DNA of 64,000 nt from CAWCTB01 sp963798275 (GTDB lineage Bacteria > Acidobacteriota > Terriglobia > Terriglobales > Acidobacteriaceae): positions 62,001-126,000 of the forward strand of contig CAWCTB010000015.1 in NCBI GenBank assembly GCA_963798275.1, read 5' to 3'. The notes beneath the pieces were generated by a model. It was given only the letters and a program-made list of their open reading frames with translations. It did no database searches and was not told the origin of the DNA. Within the stretch, counting starts at the first letter, position 1. Each line of letters opens with the position of its first letter. Position numbers and translations under genes: made by a program. Below, piece by piece: positions 53,816 through 63,724 of this stretch.

Positions 53816-54679
53816 ATGAAGATTCAGACAGCAGTCGCCCTTTGGATACTGATGAGCGGCGTTGCCATGGCGCAAACAATGCAAACTGGAGTGTGGATGG
53901 GAAGCGGTCCTCTGGCTGGAGCCCCAGCTGTGCAGAACGCGCCGTTCTCCGCGGAACTGGTTACCACTGTCGACCGGAGCACAGACGGTACGCCGGGCTT
54001 CCACCACGAGACGCAAGGCAAGGTAGCGCGCAATTCTCAGGGTGTGACGTACTTCGAGATGCAACTGCCTTCGCCGAACCCGCGGCTGAACAAAGGGACG
54101 CGTGTCACCATAACCGACCCCACGCAACACACCGTCACGACGCTCGATCCGCAGCAGAAGACGGCGTTCGTCAATCACAATTACAACCGATGGAATACCG
54201 GTGGCGCCTTGCCGCCGGGCGGCGCGTTGGCTGTTCCTCTCACCGGCACGGCGACCCCAAGTCCGACCACGGGCGATCCAACCATCAGGAAGACCAATCC
54301 GTCGCCAGCTGCAACGGCGTCAACTGCCAGCATGTCGGGTGCTTCGGCAGACGGGGCAGCCCAACAAGGTGTCAAGACGGAACAGCTGGGGAGCCAGGTG
54401 ATCGAAGGATTGACCGTCACCGGGGTCCGAACCATCCGCACGAATTCGTGGAGCGGGAGCGGAGAGGACAAGACGTTTACCGCGACGACGGACACCTGGA
54501 CCTCGCCAAAGTTAGGGGTGATTGTCTTGTCGGAGACGACCGATTCGATGGGCACCCATCGGGTGAGCAAACTCACCGACATCGTGCGTACTGAGCCCGA
54601 CGCGGCATTGTTCCAGGTTCCGGCAGGGTACACCGTTAAGGAGAGCGCACCCAGAGCATCGGGGAGCAGCGGCGGCTAG
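53816..54679 (+). CDS. Secreted hypothetical protein
   Basis: 287 residues. A signal peptide (QTAVALWILMSGVAMAQT) is followed by a beta-rich body with GKVARNSQGVTYFEMQLPSP and TTDTWTSPKLGVIVLSETTD, a low-complexity Thr/Ser/Ala/Pro linker at about residues 140-190, and a C-terminal stretch RTEPDAALFQVPAGYTVKES. The last motif recalls periplasmic lipoprotein-binding or DUF4412-type proteins (weak). Ribosome site GGAGGTGAG sits 7 bases before ATG 53816. Followed by a terminator. Confidence 0.65.
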   Translation: MKIQTAVALWILMSGVAMAQTMQTGVWMGSGPLAGAPAVQNAPFSAELVTTVDRSTDGTPGFHHETQGKVARNSQGVTYFEMQLPSPNPRLNKGTRVTITDPTQHTVTTLDPQQKTAFVNHNYNRWNTGGALPPGGALAVPLTGTATPSPTTGDPTIRKTNPSPAATASTASMSGASADGAAQQGVKTEQLGSQVIEGLTVTGVRTIRTNSWSGSGEDKTFTATTDTWTSPKLGVIVLSETTDSMGTHRVSKLTDIVRTEPDAALFQVPAGYTVKESAPRASGSSGG

Positions 54680-54706
54680 GCCAAAACAGCTTCCAGAAAG
54701 GCATAG

Positions 54707-54728
54707 GCGGCGCATCGGCGTCGCTTTT
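54707..54728 (+). terminator. Rho-independent terminator after the secreted protein gene
   Basis: GCGGCGC (54707-54713), loop ATCG, GCGTCGC (54718-54724, one G-T pair), then TTTTG. Confidence 0.7.
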
Positions 54729-54805
54729 GTTGTCTGGATTGGCGGGCATTGGAGTATTCTCAACCCTGCGCGCTTGTCGAGTTTCCGTCTGGCCGTGAGG
54801 AGCCC

Positions 54806-55150
54806 ATGAGCATCCGAGTGAGTACGCGTCTTGTGAAGGGCGTAGTCGTAATTGACATCTTCGGCCAACTCCGGCTGGGCGAAGCCACCAGCAAGCTGCG
54901 TGCCGAGGTTCAGCAACTCCTGCAGGACGGCCACAAGAAGATTCTGCTCAACCTTGCCGAAGTGCTGCACATCGACAGCTCAGGTATCGGGGAACTGATG
55001 ACGACTTACACCACGGTGCAAAGCCATGGCGGGGAACTGAAGTTGCTCAACCTTACCAAGAACGTCCGCAACCTCATGCAGGTCACACGTCTGTTCACGA
55101 TTTTTGACGTGCAGGACGACCTCGATACAGCCGTCCAATCGTTTCGGTAA
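54806..55150 (+). CDS. STAS anti-sigma factor antagonist
   Basis: 114 residues. SIRVSTRLVKGVVVIDIFGQ and INLAEVLHIDSSGIGELMTT-like core (LNLAEVLHIDSSGIGELMTT): the DSSGIGEL serine is the phosphorylation site of SpoIIAA/RsbV antagonists. Partner-switching regulator that frees a sigma factor or other target when dephosphorylated. ATG 54806 has GTGAGGAG upstream. No kinase or phosphatase gene is next to it. Intact. Confidence 0.9.
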   Translation: MSIRVSTRLVKGVVVIDIFGQLRLGEATSKLRAEVQQLLQDGHKKILLNLAEVLHIDSSGIGELMTTYTTVQSHGGELKLLNLTKNVRNLMQVTRLFTIFDVQDDLDTAVQSFR

Positions 55151-55195
55151 CTGCCAATTTCCCGATGGTGGGCTGACCCGCTTTCGGCGAGCTGC

Positions 55196-55916
55196 TTACC
55201 CGACAGCAACGCTGGCTTCTGCGATCTCTTCGACAATCTGACGCGCGGCTGCCGCCGGATTCTCCGCTTCGAGAATTGGCCTTCCCACCACCAGGCGTGT
55301 TGCCCCGGCGGCTATGGCTTCATTCGGCGTCAACACCCGCGCCTGGTCGCCGGCGGCCGCACCCTTGGGACGCACACCCGGTGTAACAATCTCGAAATTT
55401 TCCCCGAGCTGACGACGCAGCTCGCGAGCCTCCTGCGCCGAGGCCACCAAGCCTCCGCAACCTGCTTTGCGGGCGAGTTCTCCCAGGCGAAGTACTTGGG
55501 AAAGGACATTGCCGCTGATTCCCAACTTCCTGCAGGTCGCCATCCGAAAAGCTGGTCAGGACAGTTACCCCAAGCACTAGCGGCTTGGCGGAGCTCTGGG
55601 CGGCAGCTTCGGCTGCGGCCCTGAGCATCCGGCTACCGCCGGAGGCGTGGACGGTCAGCATACTGACGCGCAGTTCGGCAGCCTGCTTCACAGCAGCGGC
55701 TACGGTATTCGGGATATCGTGGAACTTAAGGTCCAGAAACACCTTCCGGCCGGAGGCCACCAGATCGCGCACAATCTGGGGCCCCTCGGCCGTGAAGAGT
55801 TGTTTCCCTACTTTATAAGTAGTTACAGCCTCGCCTAGGGCCTGGACAATGTGGCGGGCTTGCTGGGCGCTGGACAGATCCAGCGCCACAATGAGCCTAT
55901 CTCTAGAATCGAGCAT
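55196..55916 (-). CDS. pyrF: Orotidine 5'-phosphate decarboxylase (frameshift)
   Basis: Makes UMP from OMP, the last step of pyrimidine synthesis. MLDSRDRLIVALDLSSAQQA and the catalytic DLKFHDIPNTV set are clear, and the C-terminal motif VTPGVRPKGAAAGDQARVLT is in the other frame. The shift is near 55530. Repaired length is about 240 residues, normal for type I. Convergent with the STAS gene. Frameshift probably a sequence error, since the gene is essential in most settings. Confidence 0.9.
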
Positions 55917-55947
55917 CAGCTCAGTTTAACCCAACTTATGAGACCGT

Positions 55948-56415
55948 CTATAGCGGTCCCAGGTTCTGGGCTACGGTCGGAGTCTCGATGACGTCTAGGC
56001 GAACGGAGTCAATTCCTTCTTGCCCCATGCCTAGCATCTTGGCAGCGCCGTAGGACAGGTCAAGAATCCTGTTCTTGGGCACCGGTCCGCGATCGTTAAT
56101 GCGGACGATGACCGAACGGTCGTTCTTCAGATTCGTGACCTTGACCCAGGAACCGAGCGGTAATGACCGGTGCGCGGCGGTAAATTTATACATGTCGTAC
56201 GGTTCGCCGCTTGCCGTAGCCTTATGCTGGAAGATGCGACCGTACCACGAAGCCTTGCCGACCTGATACTTCTTGGCCGGAACCGGCTTAATGGTTTCCT
56301 GAGTCTGCCCTGGGGTACCTTGTTTCGAGTCCGGTGTCTGGCTGTTTCCGGGTGCTGCGCCCAGAGCGACAACTAGTGCAACTGTTGCCGCCATCGGGCT
56401 TAGTACTCGTAGCAT
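55948..56415 (-). CDS. rlpA: RlpA-type double-psi beta-barrel lipoprotein-like protein
   Basis: 155 residues. Signal peptide (SPMAATVALVVALGAAPGNS) and the RlpA barrel: GKASWYGRIFQHKATASGEP, FTAAHRSLPLGSWVKVTNL, VIVRINDRGPVPKNRILDLS. RlpA proteins act as septal lytic transglycosylases on denuded peptidoglycan, the catalytic Asp being in the DRGP region. The usual C-terminal SPOR domain is absent, so targeting to the septum may differ. No lipobox Cys is obvious. Upstream of pyrF on the same strand. Intact. Confidence 0.85.
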   Translation of the reverse strand: MLRVLSPMAATVALVVALGAAPGNSQTPDSKQGTPGQTQETIKPVPAKKYQVGKASWYGRIFQHKATASGEPYDMYKFTAAHRSLPLGSWVKVTNLKNDRSVIVRINDRGPVPKNRILDLSYGAAKMLGMGQEGIDSVRLDVIETPTVAQNLGPL

Positions 56416-56825
56416 TAAACACCTCGCATCGTAATTTAGGGTCCTCCCTGACAGTGTCTGTAAAGTCTATCTACCCAAATTGGGCGAAGTCAACCCGCTG
56501 TAACATGCCGCATCCCGTTTTGGGAACTGCGGGATTGCCATCCGGCCTGATTCGTGATAGGTCGAAGCGGCATTACCCAGCACTGGCTGCGTCGCTCCAG
56601 ACCCCTACTGCGCTGCCCCGAAAGAGCGTTTTGGAACGGAAGGCCTTCTTGCTTCGATGGAGACCGGTACCACCGCGTTGGACTTAAGCCTCGTCAGGAC
56701 AAGCGGTTGCATGTTACTCTCGGGGGCTGAGTTTAAGCCAACGGCTCAACAAGGAAGCAACAAGCCGAACCAGCAGGAGCAGCCCGCAGCTCGCCGACGT
56801 CGATAGCTGCTGCGAATTGCCAAAC
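56416..56825. other. Intergenic region between rlpA and thiD
   Basis: About 410 bases, divergent. I looked for a TPP riboswitch upstream of thiD (CTGAGA box and its partner) and did not find one. No protein-like reading frame was found. Confidence 0.4.
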
Positions 56826-57681
56826 ATGAATCGACCAAGGGTCATACTCAGCATCGCCGGTTTCGACCCCTCTTCCGGGGCCGGAATCACCGCAGATATA
56901 AAAACTTCTGCCGCCCTGAATTGCTTCGCCGTGACCTGCATTACGGCATTGACGGTCCAGTCCACCCAGGGAGTTTTTGCCATGGAGCCGGCACCGCCCG
57001 AACTGGTGCGCCATACGCTGGAGAAGCTGGCGGATGACTTCGACATCTCCGCCGTGCGTCTGGGCATGCTGGGCTCTGCCGCGGTCGCCGAGGCTGTCGC
57101 TGACGTTTTAGAGGACCGTAACCTGCCCCACGTCGTCCTCGATCCCATACTCCGTTCCTCTTCCGGGGCGGCGCTGATCGACGCGGAGGGACTGGCCGTG
57201 CTGCGTAAGCGGCTGCTGCGGCTGGCTGAGGTGGTTACTCCCAACATCGACGAAGCGGCGGAGTTGGCGGACATAGGACCACTTCACCCGTCAACCCATT
57301 GGGAGGAGGCGTTGGCCTGGATGATCCGGGCCGCCGACAAGCTGCACAGCCGGGGTGTGCGAAACGTCGTGATCACTGGAGGCCATTTAGCCCAGCCCAA
57401 CGATCTGCTGAGCCAAAAGGTCGGGCAACGTGACGACGACGACGGTTTATCCGGGATCGAAGATCCAGTCCCGTTCGACCCATGGCACTGGTTGCGCCTT
57501 TGCCACCGCCGTCGCCTGCCGGCTGGCCCAGGCAAGCGATTTTCCTGAGCTGTCCAAAGGCCAGGAAGTAGCCTGGGCAGTACAGGAAGCCAAGGCCTTC
57601 GTGCAACTGGCAATCCAGTCGGCCTATCCCCTGGGAAAGGGAACGGGCCCCATCCATCACCTCGCCCCGTTCAAGAAATAG
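56826..57681 (+). CDS. thiD: Hydroxymethylpyrimidine (phosphate) kinase (frameshift)
   Basis: Phosphorylates HMP and HMP-P for thiamine synthesis or salvage. MNRPRVILSIAGFDPSSGAG is the substrate-binding signature, and CITALTVQSTQGVF and LDPILRSSSGAALID are family motifs. The frame shifts near 57425-57440 and resumes at the anion-hole motif THGTGCAFATAVA. Repaired length is about 284 residues. ATG 56826 is preferred over TTG 56817. No other thiamine gene is nearby. Confidence 0.9.
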
Positions 57682-57874
57682 CCCTCCCACTCGAATTCGG
57701 CTCAATAGCCTGCGACCAGTCGCGCACGCTTCCACGCGCCCCGTCGGCCCAGGTTCGGGATGTAGACCAATTCGGGAATTGCTGGTGCCCTTCGGATGGA
57801 CGGTAGAGCCGTGCTTACAGGCTTTTTCCGGACGCAGGACGGCGAACCATCACGGCAGCAACAAAAACGGAAGT

Positions 57875-58297
57875 TTATTTTTTCAGCAAGATTCCGGCTG
57901 CAAATGCTGCGATCGCCGCGATCAGGCATTCGATCGGCAACGTCCGTGATCGCCTGCCCGCCCTGCACAGCGACAGGATCATACGCATAGGCACTGATGG
58001 CCGCCGCCAGCATGCCAAGAATTCCCAAGGATCAGAAAGACCAAGCTGGGAACGTTCGAGTCCCACGCGCTGCCGAAGGACGTCCAGATTCAGCAGAGCA
58101 GCCGGGGAGAGCTTGAGTAGTTCGGAGGACATGCGCTCACGATCGGTTCCGCACACGTGACAGTATCGAGCACCAACAGCAAACAGAGTGCCGCAATGCT
58201 GACAATAGCTCTCCGGCAAAACCGCCTTAGCGATTTGTGCCGACCCACGCGCTGGACGCCAATACTCCTGAGAGGTTTCCCGAATTACTTGTTGCAT
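57875..58297 (-). CDS. Zinc-ribbon membrane protein (compensating frameshifts)
   Basis: About 140 residues. ESYCQHCGTLFAVGARYCHVCGTD is a four-cysteine zinc ribbon near residues 30-50, and the end (CLIAAIAAFAAGILLKK) is a membrane helix. Between them the frame reads DPWEFLACWRRPSVPMRMIL, but the +1 frame gives LGILGMLAAAISAYAYDPVA, a convincing first helix. A pair of opposing indels near 58035 and 57945 is therefore likely. The layout is zinc ribbon, helix, loop, helix. No assigned function; the type is common in acidobacteria (from memory). Confidence 0.65.
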   Translation of the reverse strand: MQQVIRETSQEYWRPARGSAQIAKAVLPESYCQHCGTLFAVGARYCHVCGTDRERMSSELLKLSPAALLNLDVLRQRVGLERSQLGLSDPWEFLACWRRPSVPMRMILSLCRAGRRSRTLPIECLIAAIAAFAAGILLKK

Positions 58298-58693
58298 GGG
58301 GATTACTCCAGAAGTGCTTAGGCAATCGCGAGGCCATTCTCGCGGGAAACGTATGTCATTGAAAAGAAAGCAGGAACCTTGCTGAGCTTCGGACAGTGGG
58401 GGCGCTGGCAGCGGAGGCAGAATTTACATGATTGTGAAAAAAAGGCAAAGGGCGCACCTTAGCGACCGACGTCGGGGAGGGCCACGCCTCCCAAGTTGCC
58501 GGCGATTCGCACTCGCATCTGGAGCAGGCCAAGACGTTTTTCTGTACGAGCGGGGTGGTCGCGTCGCGCCAACAGACCCAACAGCAACCGATGGCTCGAA
58601 GAGATCTCGATGCCCTTTGGCGTAGCCCTGAGCATCGCGTTGTCGCACGCTGGGCATCGCGGAAATCGGTTAAAATCCTAGGAAGCAAGCTGG
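58298..58693. other. Intergenic region with a possible zinc-ribbon remnant
   Basis: The minus strand between 58480 and 58680 encodes FPRCPACDNAM and, in another frame, ACSRCECESP: two Cys pairs that could be halves of a small zinc ribbon. No start codon precedes the first half. Otherwise no gene. The promoter of the plus-strand gene at 58694 should lie near 58660-58690. Confidence 0.3.
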
Positions 58694-59916
58694 ATGAAAC
58701 CCTATCGAACATTGCCTTGTTGCCTCGCGCTTTCCGGCGTGCTGCTGGTTTTGTGTGGTTCGGTACGGGTATCCGCGCAGGCGTGGGTTCCCACCCGGCC
58801 CTCGAACGATGCCATGACCCGCAAGGCGTTCGACCACTTCTACAATCTCGAATATGACAAGGCGATCAAGGAATTCGAGGCGGCACAGCAGGCCCATCCC
58901 GACGACCCGTTCGCAATGAATCACCTGCTTACGGGAGTGATCTTCAAGGAGCTATACCGGATTGGAGCGCTGGACACGGAAGCGTACGCCACCGACAACT
59001 TCCTCGACAAGAAGCTCGCCCAGCCATTGGATCCCAAGGTGCATGACCGGGTCATGCAGTTGAGCGATCAATCGCTGGCCCTCTCCCAAGCCCGACTCGA
59101 CAAGAATCCCAACGACGTGAACGGACTGTATGCGCGGGGAGTTGCCCGGGGACTGCGCTCGACCTACATGGGAATGGCAGAACACGCGTGGTTCGCCGCC
59201 CTGCGCAATGCCGTGGGCGCGCGCCACGATCATGAACGGGTGCTGGAACTGGATCCGAAATACACGGATGCCAAGAACATTGTTGGCATTGACCTGTATG
59301 TGATTGGGTGCCTGAGCTGGCCCAGTAAAGGTAGCCGCCTCGGTCGCCGGAATGAGCGGCAACAAGGAGAAAGGGACTGGAATACCTTCGCGAGGTGGCG
59401 GCGAACGGCGATAGTGAAGTTTCTTCCGACGCGAAAATCGCCCTGGCGCTGTTCCTGCGCCGCGAGCAGAAATACAATGAGGCGCTCACGGTCGTCAGCG
59501 GCATGCAGCAGGAGTATCCCAGAAACTTCCTGGTTGCCACCGAGTACGCCCACCTGCTCAACGCCGCCGGCCACGGGCCCGAGGCGATCGCCGCCTATCG
59601 CAAAGTCATCAACGGGTGCCGTACGAACGCGCTTTCGGTTTGCAAAATCGAGATTCCCGCTTACGGTCTGGGAGAGGCCCTCAAGGGACAGCGCGACTAC
59701 CAGGCTGCCGCCGAGGCGTACGAATTGGCGGCCAGCAACGGGAACGACCCCGAGTTCAGGCAGAGGGCGACGCTGGCAGCGGGTGAGATGTACGACTTGA
59801 TGCAAAAGCGCGACGCCGCCATGGCGAAGTACCGGGAGGTGATCGCGGCCAATTCCGATTCAGGCTCCGCGGGCCTCGCCCGGCAATACCTGAAGCAGGC
59901 GTACCAGATGCCGTAA
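58694..59916 (+). CDS. Secreted TPR protein (two frameshifts)
   Basis: A signal peptide (LPCCLALSGVLLVLCGSVRVSA) then tetratricopeptide repeats: FYNLEYDKAIKEFEAAQQAH with HPDDPFAMNHLLTG, then GLYARGVARGL. The frame shifts near 59330 (resuming VAASVAGMSGNKEKG) and near 59375 (resuming LEYLREVAANGD), and later repeats follow: LFLRREQKYNEALTVV and YELAASNGNDPEF. Repaired length is about 408 residues. Periplasmic scaffold, partner unknown. Does not resemble a specific named protein to me. Confidence 0.7.
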
Positions 59917-59991
59917 GTCCTGCTTTGGCTGAGTTTTGCGGTGGCGGGAACCTTTGCTTATGCTTTCCGTATCTTGTTAAGGGGAGATTGT

Positions 59992-60321
59992 ATGTACTGC
60001 AACTACTGCGGAAAAGTAATTCAGGATGATGCCAATGTCTGCGCCTATTGTGGGCGGCGGGTGGGTGCCGTCTCTGCGCGCACCAAGCTCATGCGGCCTC
60101 GCAAGGGCAGCCCCGAGCGCAAGCTTGCCGGTGTTTGCGCAGGATTTGCTGAGTATTTCGATCTGGATGTGACGATCGTCCGGGTGGTGTGGCTGATCGT
60201 GGCCCTCTTCGGAGGCGGCGGCATCCTGGCTTATATCATCGCCTGGATCGTCATGCCGGAAGAGCCGGAGGTGGTGCTGGTTGCGCCACCGGCGACAACC
60301 CAGCCGTACCAGAGTAGCTGA
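59992..60321 (+). CDS. PspC-domain protein with N-terminal zinc ribbon
   Basis: 109 residues. MYCNYCGKVIQDDANVCAYC is a zinc ribbon, and ERKLAGVCAGFAEYFDLDVT then LIVALFGGGGILAYIIAWIV is a PspC domain (stress-response membrane domain). Inner-membrane protein related to the phage-shock-protein C group. Ribosome site AAGGGGAG lies before ATG 59992. Ends before a terminator. Intact. Confidence 0.88.
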   Translation: MYCNYCGKVIQDDANVCAYCGRRVGAVSARTKLMRPRKGSPERKLAGVCAGFAEYFDLDVTIVRVVWLIVALFGGGGILAYIIAWIVMPEEPEVVLVAPPATTQPYQSS

Positions 60322-60343
60322 CCCCAGAGGAATTGGTTTTCCA

Positions 60344-60372
60344 GGGGCGCCTGAGGTGCCCCCGTGTTTTTG
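60344..60372 (+). terminator. Rho-independent terminator after the PspC gene
   Basis: GGGGCGCC, loop TGA, GGTGCCCC (one G-T pair), then CGTGTTTTTGG. The tail crosses a few bases before the next gene. Confidence 0.75.
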
Positions 60373-60409
60373 GTGTCCCCATTCGAGCAGCCCTGGACGA
60401 AATTCCACG

Positions 60410-61207
60410 ATGCCGACTCTTACCAGCGGTGACGCACAACTGTCTTACGAGGTCGCAGGCGCCGGCCCCGACCTCGTTCTGCTCCATCCCTTCCCGCTGC
60501 ATCGTCAATTCTGGGATGGCGTACTGCCAGAATTGACCTCCCGTTACCGCGTGATTGTTCCCGATCTGCGAGCCCACGGCGACTCGGAGCTTGGCGATGG
60601 CCCGGTGACCATGGCTAAACTGGCGGACGACCTGGCCAAGCTCTGCCGCGAGGAGCGGATCGGCAAGGCCCGCTTCGTGGGAGTGTCGATTGGCGGCTAC
60701 GCCCTGTTCGAGTTCTGGAGAAAATACCGCGAGCACGTATTTGCCCTGGTGCTGGCCAACACGCGCGCCGGTGCCGAAAACGCCGAGGGTCGCGCCAATC
60801 GTTTGCAGATCGCGGATCGCGTGTTGCGCGAGGGCACCGCGGGCTTGATCGAGGAACTTCTGCCGAGGCTGGTGGGCAAGACGACGCTGACGAACCGGCC
60901 TGACATTGTCGACGCAGCGCGGCAAATGATGCAGCGTATGTCGCCCGACGACATCGCCGCCGTGCAACGGGGAATGGCCGATCGGCCGGACTCGGTGCCT
61001 ACTCTCGCAGGGATAGGCGTCCCCACATTGATTATCGCAGGGGAGGAAGACAGCGTCCCCCTAAGTGAAGCTGAATTGATGCAGAAAAATATTCCCGGTG
61101 CCCGGCTGCAGATCATCGGTCGGGCTGGTCATTATGCGGCAATGGAAAAGCCGGCGGAGTTTGCCGGCTTGCTGCGCGCCTTCTTCGACGGCCTGCCGCG
61201 AACGTAA
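60410..61207 (+). CDS. Alpha/beta hydrolase
   Basis: 265 residues. The nucleophile elbow is GVSIGGYALFEF (Ser of G-x-S-x-G) and the catalytic His is in GRAGHYAAMEKP. HPFPLHRQFWDGVL supplies the oxyanion region. Resembles 3-oxoadipate enol-lactonase or general esterases, but the substrate is unknown. ATG 60410 gives MPTLTSGDAQLSYEVAGAG; the open frame to 60281 runs through the terminator and is not used. Intact. Confidence 0.85.
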   Translation: MPTLTSGDAQLSYEVAGAGPDLVLLHPFPLHRQFWDGVLPELTSRYRVIVPDLRAHGDSELGDGPVTMAKLADDLAKLCREERIGKARFVGVSIGGYALFEFWRKYREHVFALVLANTRAGAENAEGRANRLQIADRVLREGTAGLIEELLPRLVGKTTLTNRPDIVDAARQMMQRMSPDDIAAVQRGMADRPDSVPTLAGIGVPTLIIAGEEDSVPLSEAELMQKNIPGARLQIIGRAGHYAAMEKPAEFAGLLRAFFDGLPRT

Positions 61208-61223
61208 CTGGAGCAATTGCGGG

Positions 61224-61781
61224 CTACTTTACTTTGGTGGCTTTGCCATCCATTACGGTCGTCCAGTTGGAACCATCTTGCGACACGTCGAACTTGAAGT
61301 CGTAAGAGGTTGTCGACAGCAACTTCATGGTGAATCTGCCCTTCATGGTTTTGTCGCCCATCGTCTCGTCGCTGGTCCAGGTCCAGGTGTCGACGGAAAA
61401 CGTTCCCTTGGAATGTACGGCTTCACCCATGCTGTTGTACTCGTCGTAGGTATAGGCCTTGGCGTCGGGGTCATAGCCCATCAGCGAGATTCCGGAACCG
61501 TTGCCCATGGCGGCGCTGCTGAACTTCGAACGCACAACCAGGAAGAAACCGCCCTCCATCCAATGGTTTTCCTCGGTCAGCGACATTTTGCCGCCCGGAC
61601 CCATGGGGCCCGGCTTCATATCGCCGTCCATCTTCCAGGTGCCGGCAAAGTAGTCGAGCCTTTTTAACTCAGGTGCCGGCTTCGGAATCTGCATTTGGGC
61701 TTGTGCAGACAACACGATGCTCGAAAGAATGGCGATGTTCAGAAGCCGAAGCAGTCCTGTTCTCACGGTTGGGCGCCTCAC
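61224..61781 (-). CDS. DUF1579 secreted protein
   Basis: 185 residues. GTG 61781 starts MRRPTVRTGLLRLLNIAILS, a signal peptide ending near SAQAQ. The core is ELKRLDYFAGTWKMDGDMKP, WMEGGFFLVVRSKF, ISLMGYDPDAKAYTYDEYNS and KGRFTMKLLSTTSYDF, the DUF1579 (lipocalin-like) pattern. Function unknown. Convergent with the hydrolase. Intact. Confidence 0.82.
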   Translation of the reverse strand: MRRPTVRTGLLRLLNIAILSSIVLSAQAQMQIPKPAPELKRLDYFAGTWKMDGDMKPGPMGPGGKMSLTEENHWMEGGFFLVVRSKFSSAAMGNGSGISLMGYDPDAKAYTYDEYNSMGEAVHSKGTFSVDTWTWTSDETMGDKTMKGRFTMKLLSTTSYDFKFDVSQDGSNWTTVMDGKATKVK

Positions 61782-61935
61782 TTTCCGTTACGCCGGGGCG
61801 GTGACCTCGGAAGGCGAGAATAGTATCCCCGGTGAACAGGGCTGTCAACGGGAGATGACGACAGGGCAATTGACGTGGTGTTTGTGACTCTCATCACGCC
61901 TGCCCGACGCCTCGGTTCGCTACAATAAGCCCGTT

Positions 61936-62344
61936 ATGCTCGACACATTCCTCGTACCTGAAAACACCGTCGTCACCGCCAAGGGTGACAGTCCGGCAGT
62001 GGATGTCAGCACGGCTGCAAACCCTGCGTTCCTGATGACGTTGTCGATCAGCCGCGTGATTGAACAGGAGTCGATCGAGGTCAGCGTCTTTACGTCCGGC
62101 CGACGGTACTGCCTGGGAGACAAAACCGGTCGCAACCTTGCCACAGAAGTTTTATGTCGGAGAATACCCGTTGCTGGTGGATTTGTCGCAGAGTCCCGGC
62201 ACCCGGTTTGTGCGGGCCCACTGGGAAGTGAACCGGTGGGGGCGGGGATCCACAACTCCCGAGTTCGCAATTGGCCTGCGTCTGCGGGAAATCCCGGCCG
62301 ATTTGCTGCAGGAAGCGCGCGCCGAAGCCCAGAGTCGGCGATAA
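61936..62344 (+). CDS. Hypothetical protein (frameshift)
   Basis: ATG 61936 gives MLDTFLVPENTVVTAKGDSP and LMTLSISRVIEQESIEVSVF. A frameshift near 62095-62105 leads to TAWETKPVATLPQKFYVGEY, LLVDLSQSPGTRFVRAHWEV and a helical end to 62344. About 136 residues, beta-rich, no signal or membrane segment. I do not recognise it. A short gene before aroA. Confidence 0.55.
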
Positions 62345-62418
62345 CGGTTCTCTTCTGTCGCGATGCCGTAGACGCCTGTACGCGCCACCTTCGCCGCCTC
62401 CTGATAGAGTTTCAGACT

Positions 62419-63715
62419 ATGAACGACCAGCCCATCGGTCATCGTGCGTCCCGCACGCAACATCCTTGGCAGCCTGCGCGTGCCGGGCGACAAGTCGATC
62501 TCGCATCGCTACGGCATGCTCGCGGCACTGGCGCCGGGCCGTTCGAAGTTCGACAATTTCTGCGCCCGGGGCCGACTGTGCCAGCACACTGGCCTGCATG
62601 CAGAGCCTCGGCGCCCAAGTGGAACGCGACCAGCAGGGAAGCGTGATTGTGCAGGGAGTCGGGCTTGAACTGCGAGAGCCCAGCGCGGCGCTCGATTGCG
62701 GCAATTCGGGATCGACAATGCGCATGCTCTCAGGCATCGTGGCGGCGCAGGCTTTCAGCAGCGAACTGATCGGCGACGAGTCGCTCTCCCGGCGGCCGAT
62801 GAAGCGCGTAATCGAGCCGCTGACCCAGATGGGCGCGCAGATCTCGTCGCGCGAGGGTTGCGCGCCGCTGCGGATCAGAGGGACGAAGTTGAAGGGTATC
62901 GAGTACCGTCCGCCAGTCGCCAGCGCGCAAGTGAAGACGTGTCTCTTGTTCGCCGGCCTGCTGGCCGAAGGGCAAGACCACTGTCGAAGAGCCGACGCCC
63001 ACGCGCGATCACGGCGAACTGGCGCTGCGCGCCTTCGGAGCCGAACTCGATGCGGGCGAGAGGGTCGGTGACCATCGCCGGTGGGCAAAGCCTGCATCCG
63101 CTGGAGGCGTACGTCCCTGGCGACAGTTCTTCCGCGGCCTTCTTCTTGTGCGCGGCGGCGATTTTTCCCGAGTCGAACCTGGTGATCGATGGCGTGTTGC
63201 TGAACCCGACGCGTTCGGCTCTGCTGGACGTACTGGCCGCGATGGGGAGCCGCATCTCGATGCTGCGGGTGGAAGAGCAGCACGGCGAGTTGGTCGGGAC
63301 GATCGCCCTGAAGCCCGGCGCAGGAAGACACCTCGTCATTGCGGGCGCGCAGACCGCCCTGCTCATCGACGAATTGCCGGTACTGGCGGCCATCGCTCCC
63401 TATACTGCCGCGGGAATCGAAGTGCGCGATGCCGGAGAGCTGCGGGTGAAGGAGTCGGACCGGCTCACTGCCGTTACGCGCAATCTGCAAGCCATGGGCG
63501 CGGCGGTCGAACAAACTGCGGACGGCTGGCGCATTCCGGGCAAGCAAAGCCTGCATGGTGCTGAGATCGAGAGTTACCACGATCATCGCATCGCCATGGC
63601 GTTTGCCATCGCGGCCTTGCGTGCCAGCGGAGACACCCTGATTCACAACTCTGATTGCGTGGCGATCTCGTATCCCGCGTTCTTTCGCGACCTGGAAGGT
63701 TTGCTCGAACGCTGA
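62419..63715 (+). CDS. aroA: 3-phosphoshikimate 1-carboxyvinyltransferase (several frameshifts)
   Basis: EPSP synthase, sixth step of the shikimate pathway. The N-terminus NILGSLRVPGDKSISHRYGM with the LDCGNSGSTMRMLSG motif, ESDRLTAVTRNLQAMGA and the C-terminal ESYHDHRIAMAFAIAAL are all present, but in three different frames. Shifts are near 62438, 62555, 62970 and 63060. Repaired length is about 430 residues, normal. ATG 62419 or GTG 62444 is the start. Four shifts in 1.3 kb are more than elsewhere in this window, so either local quality is poor or the gene is decaying. Confidence 0.88.
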
Positions 63716-63724
63716 CGGCTGCGC

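Noticed and set aside
56416..56825. TPP riboswitch upstream of thiD
   Set aside because: No CTGAGA element or paired second element was found.
58356..58712. Gene on the minus strand with CxxC motifs
   Set aside because: The Cys pairs are in different frames, no start codon precedes them, and composition is not protein-like overall.
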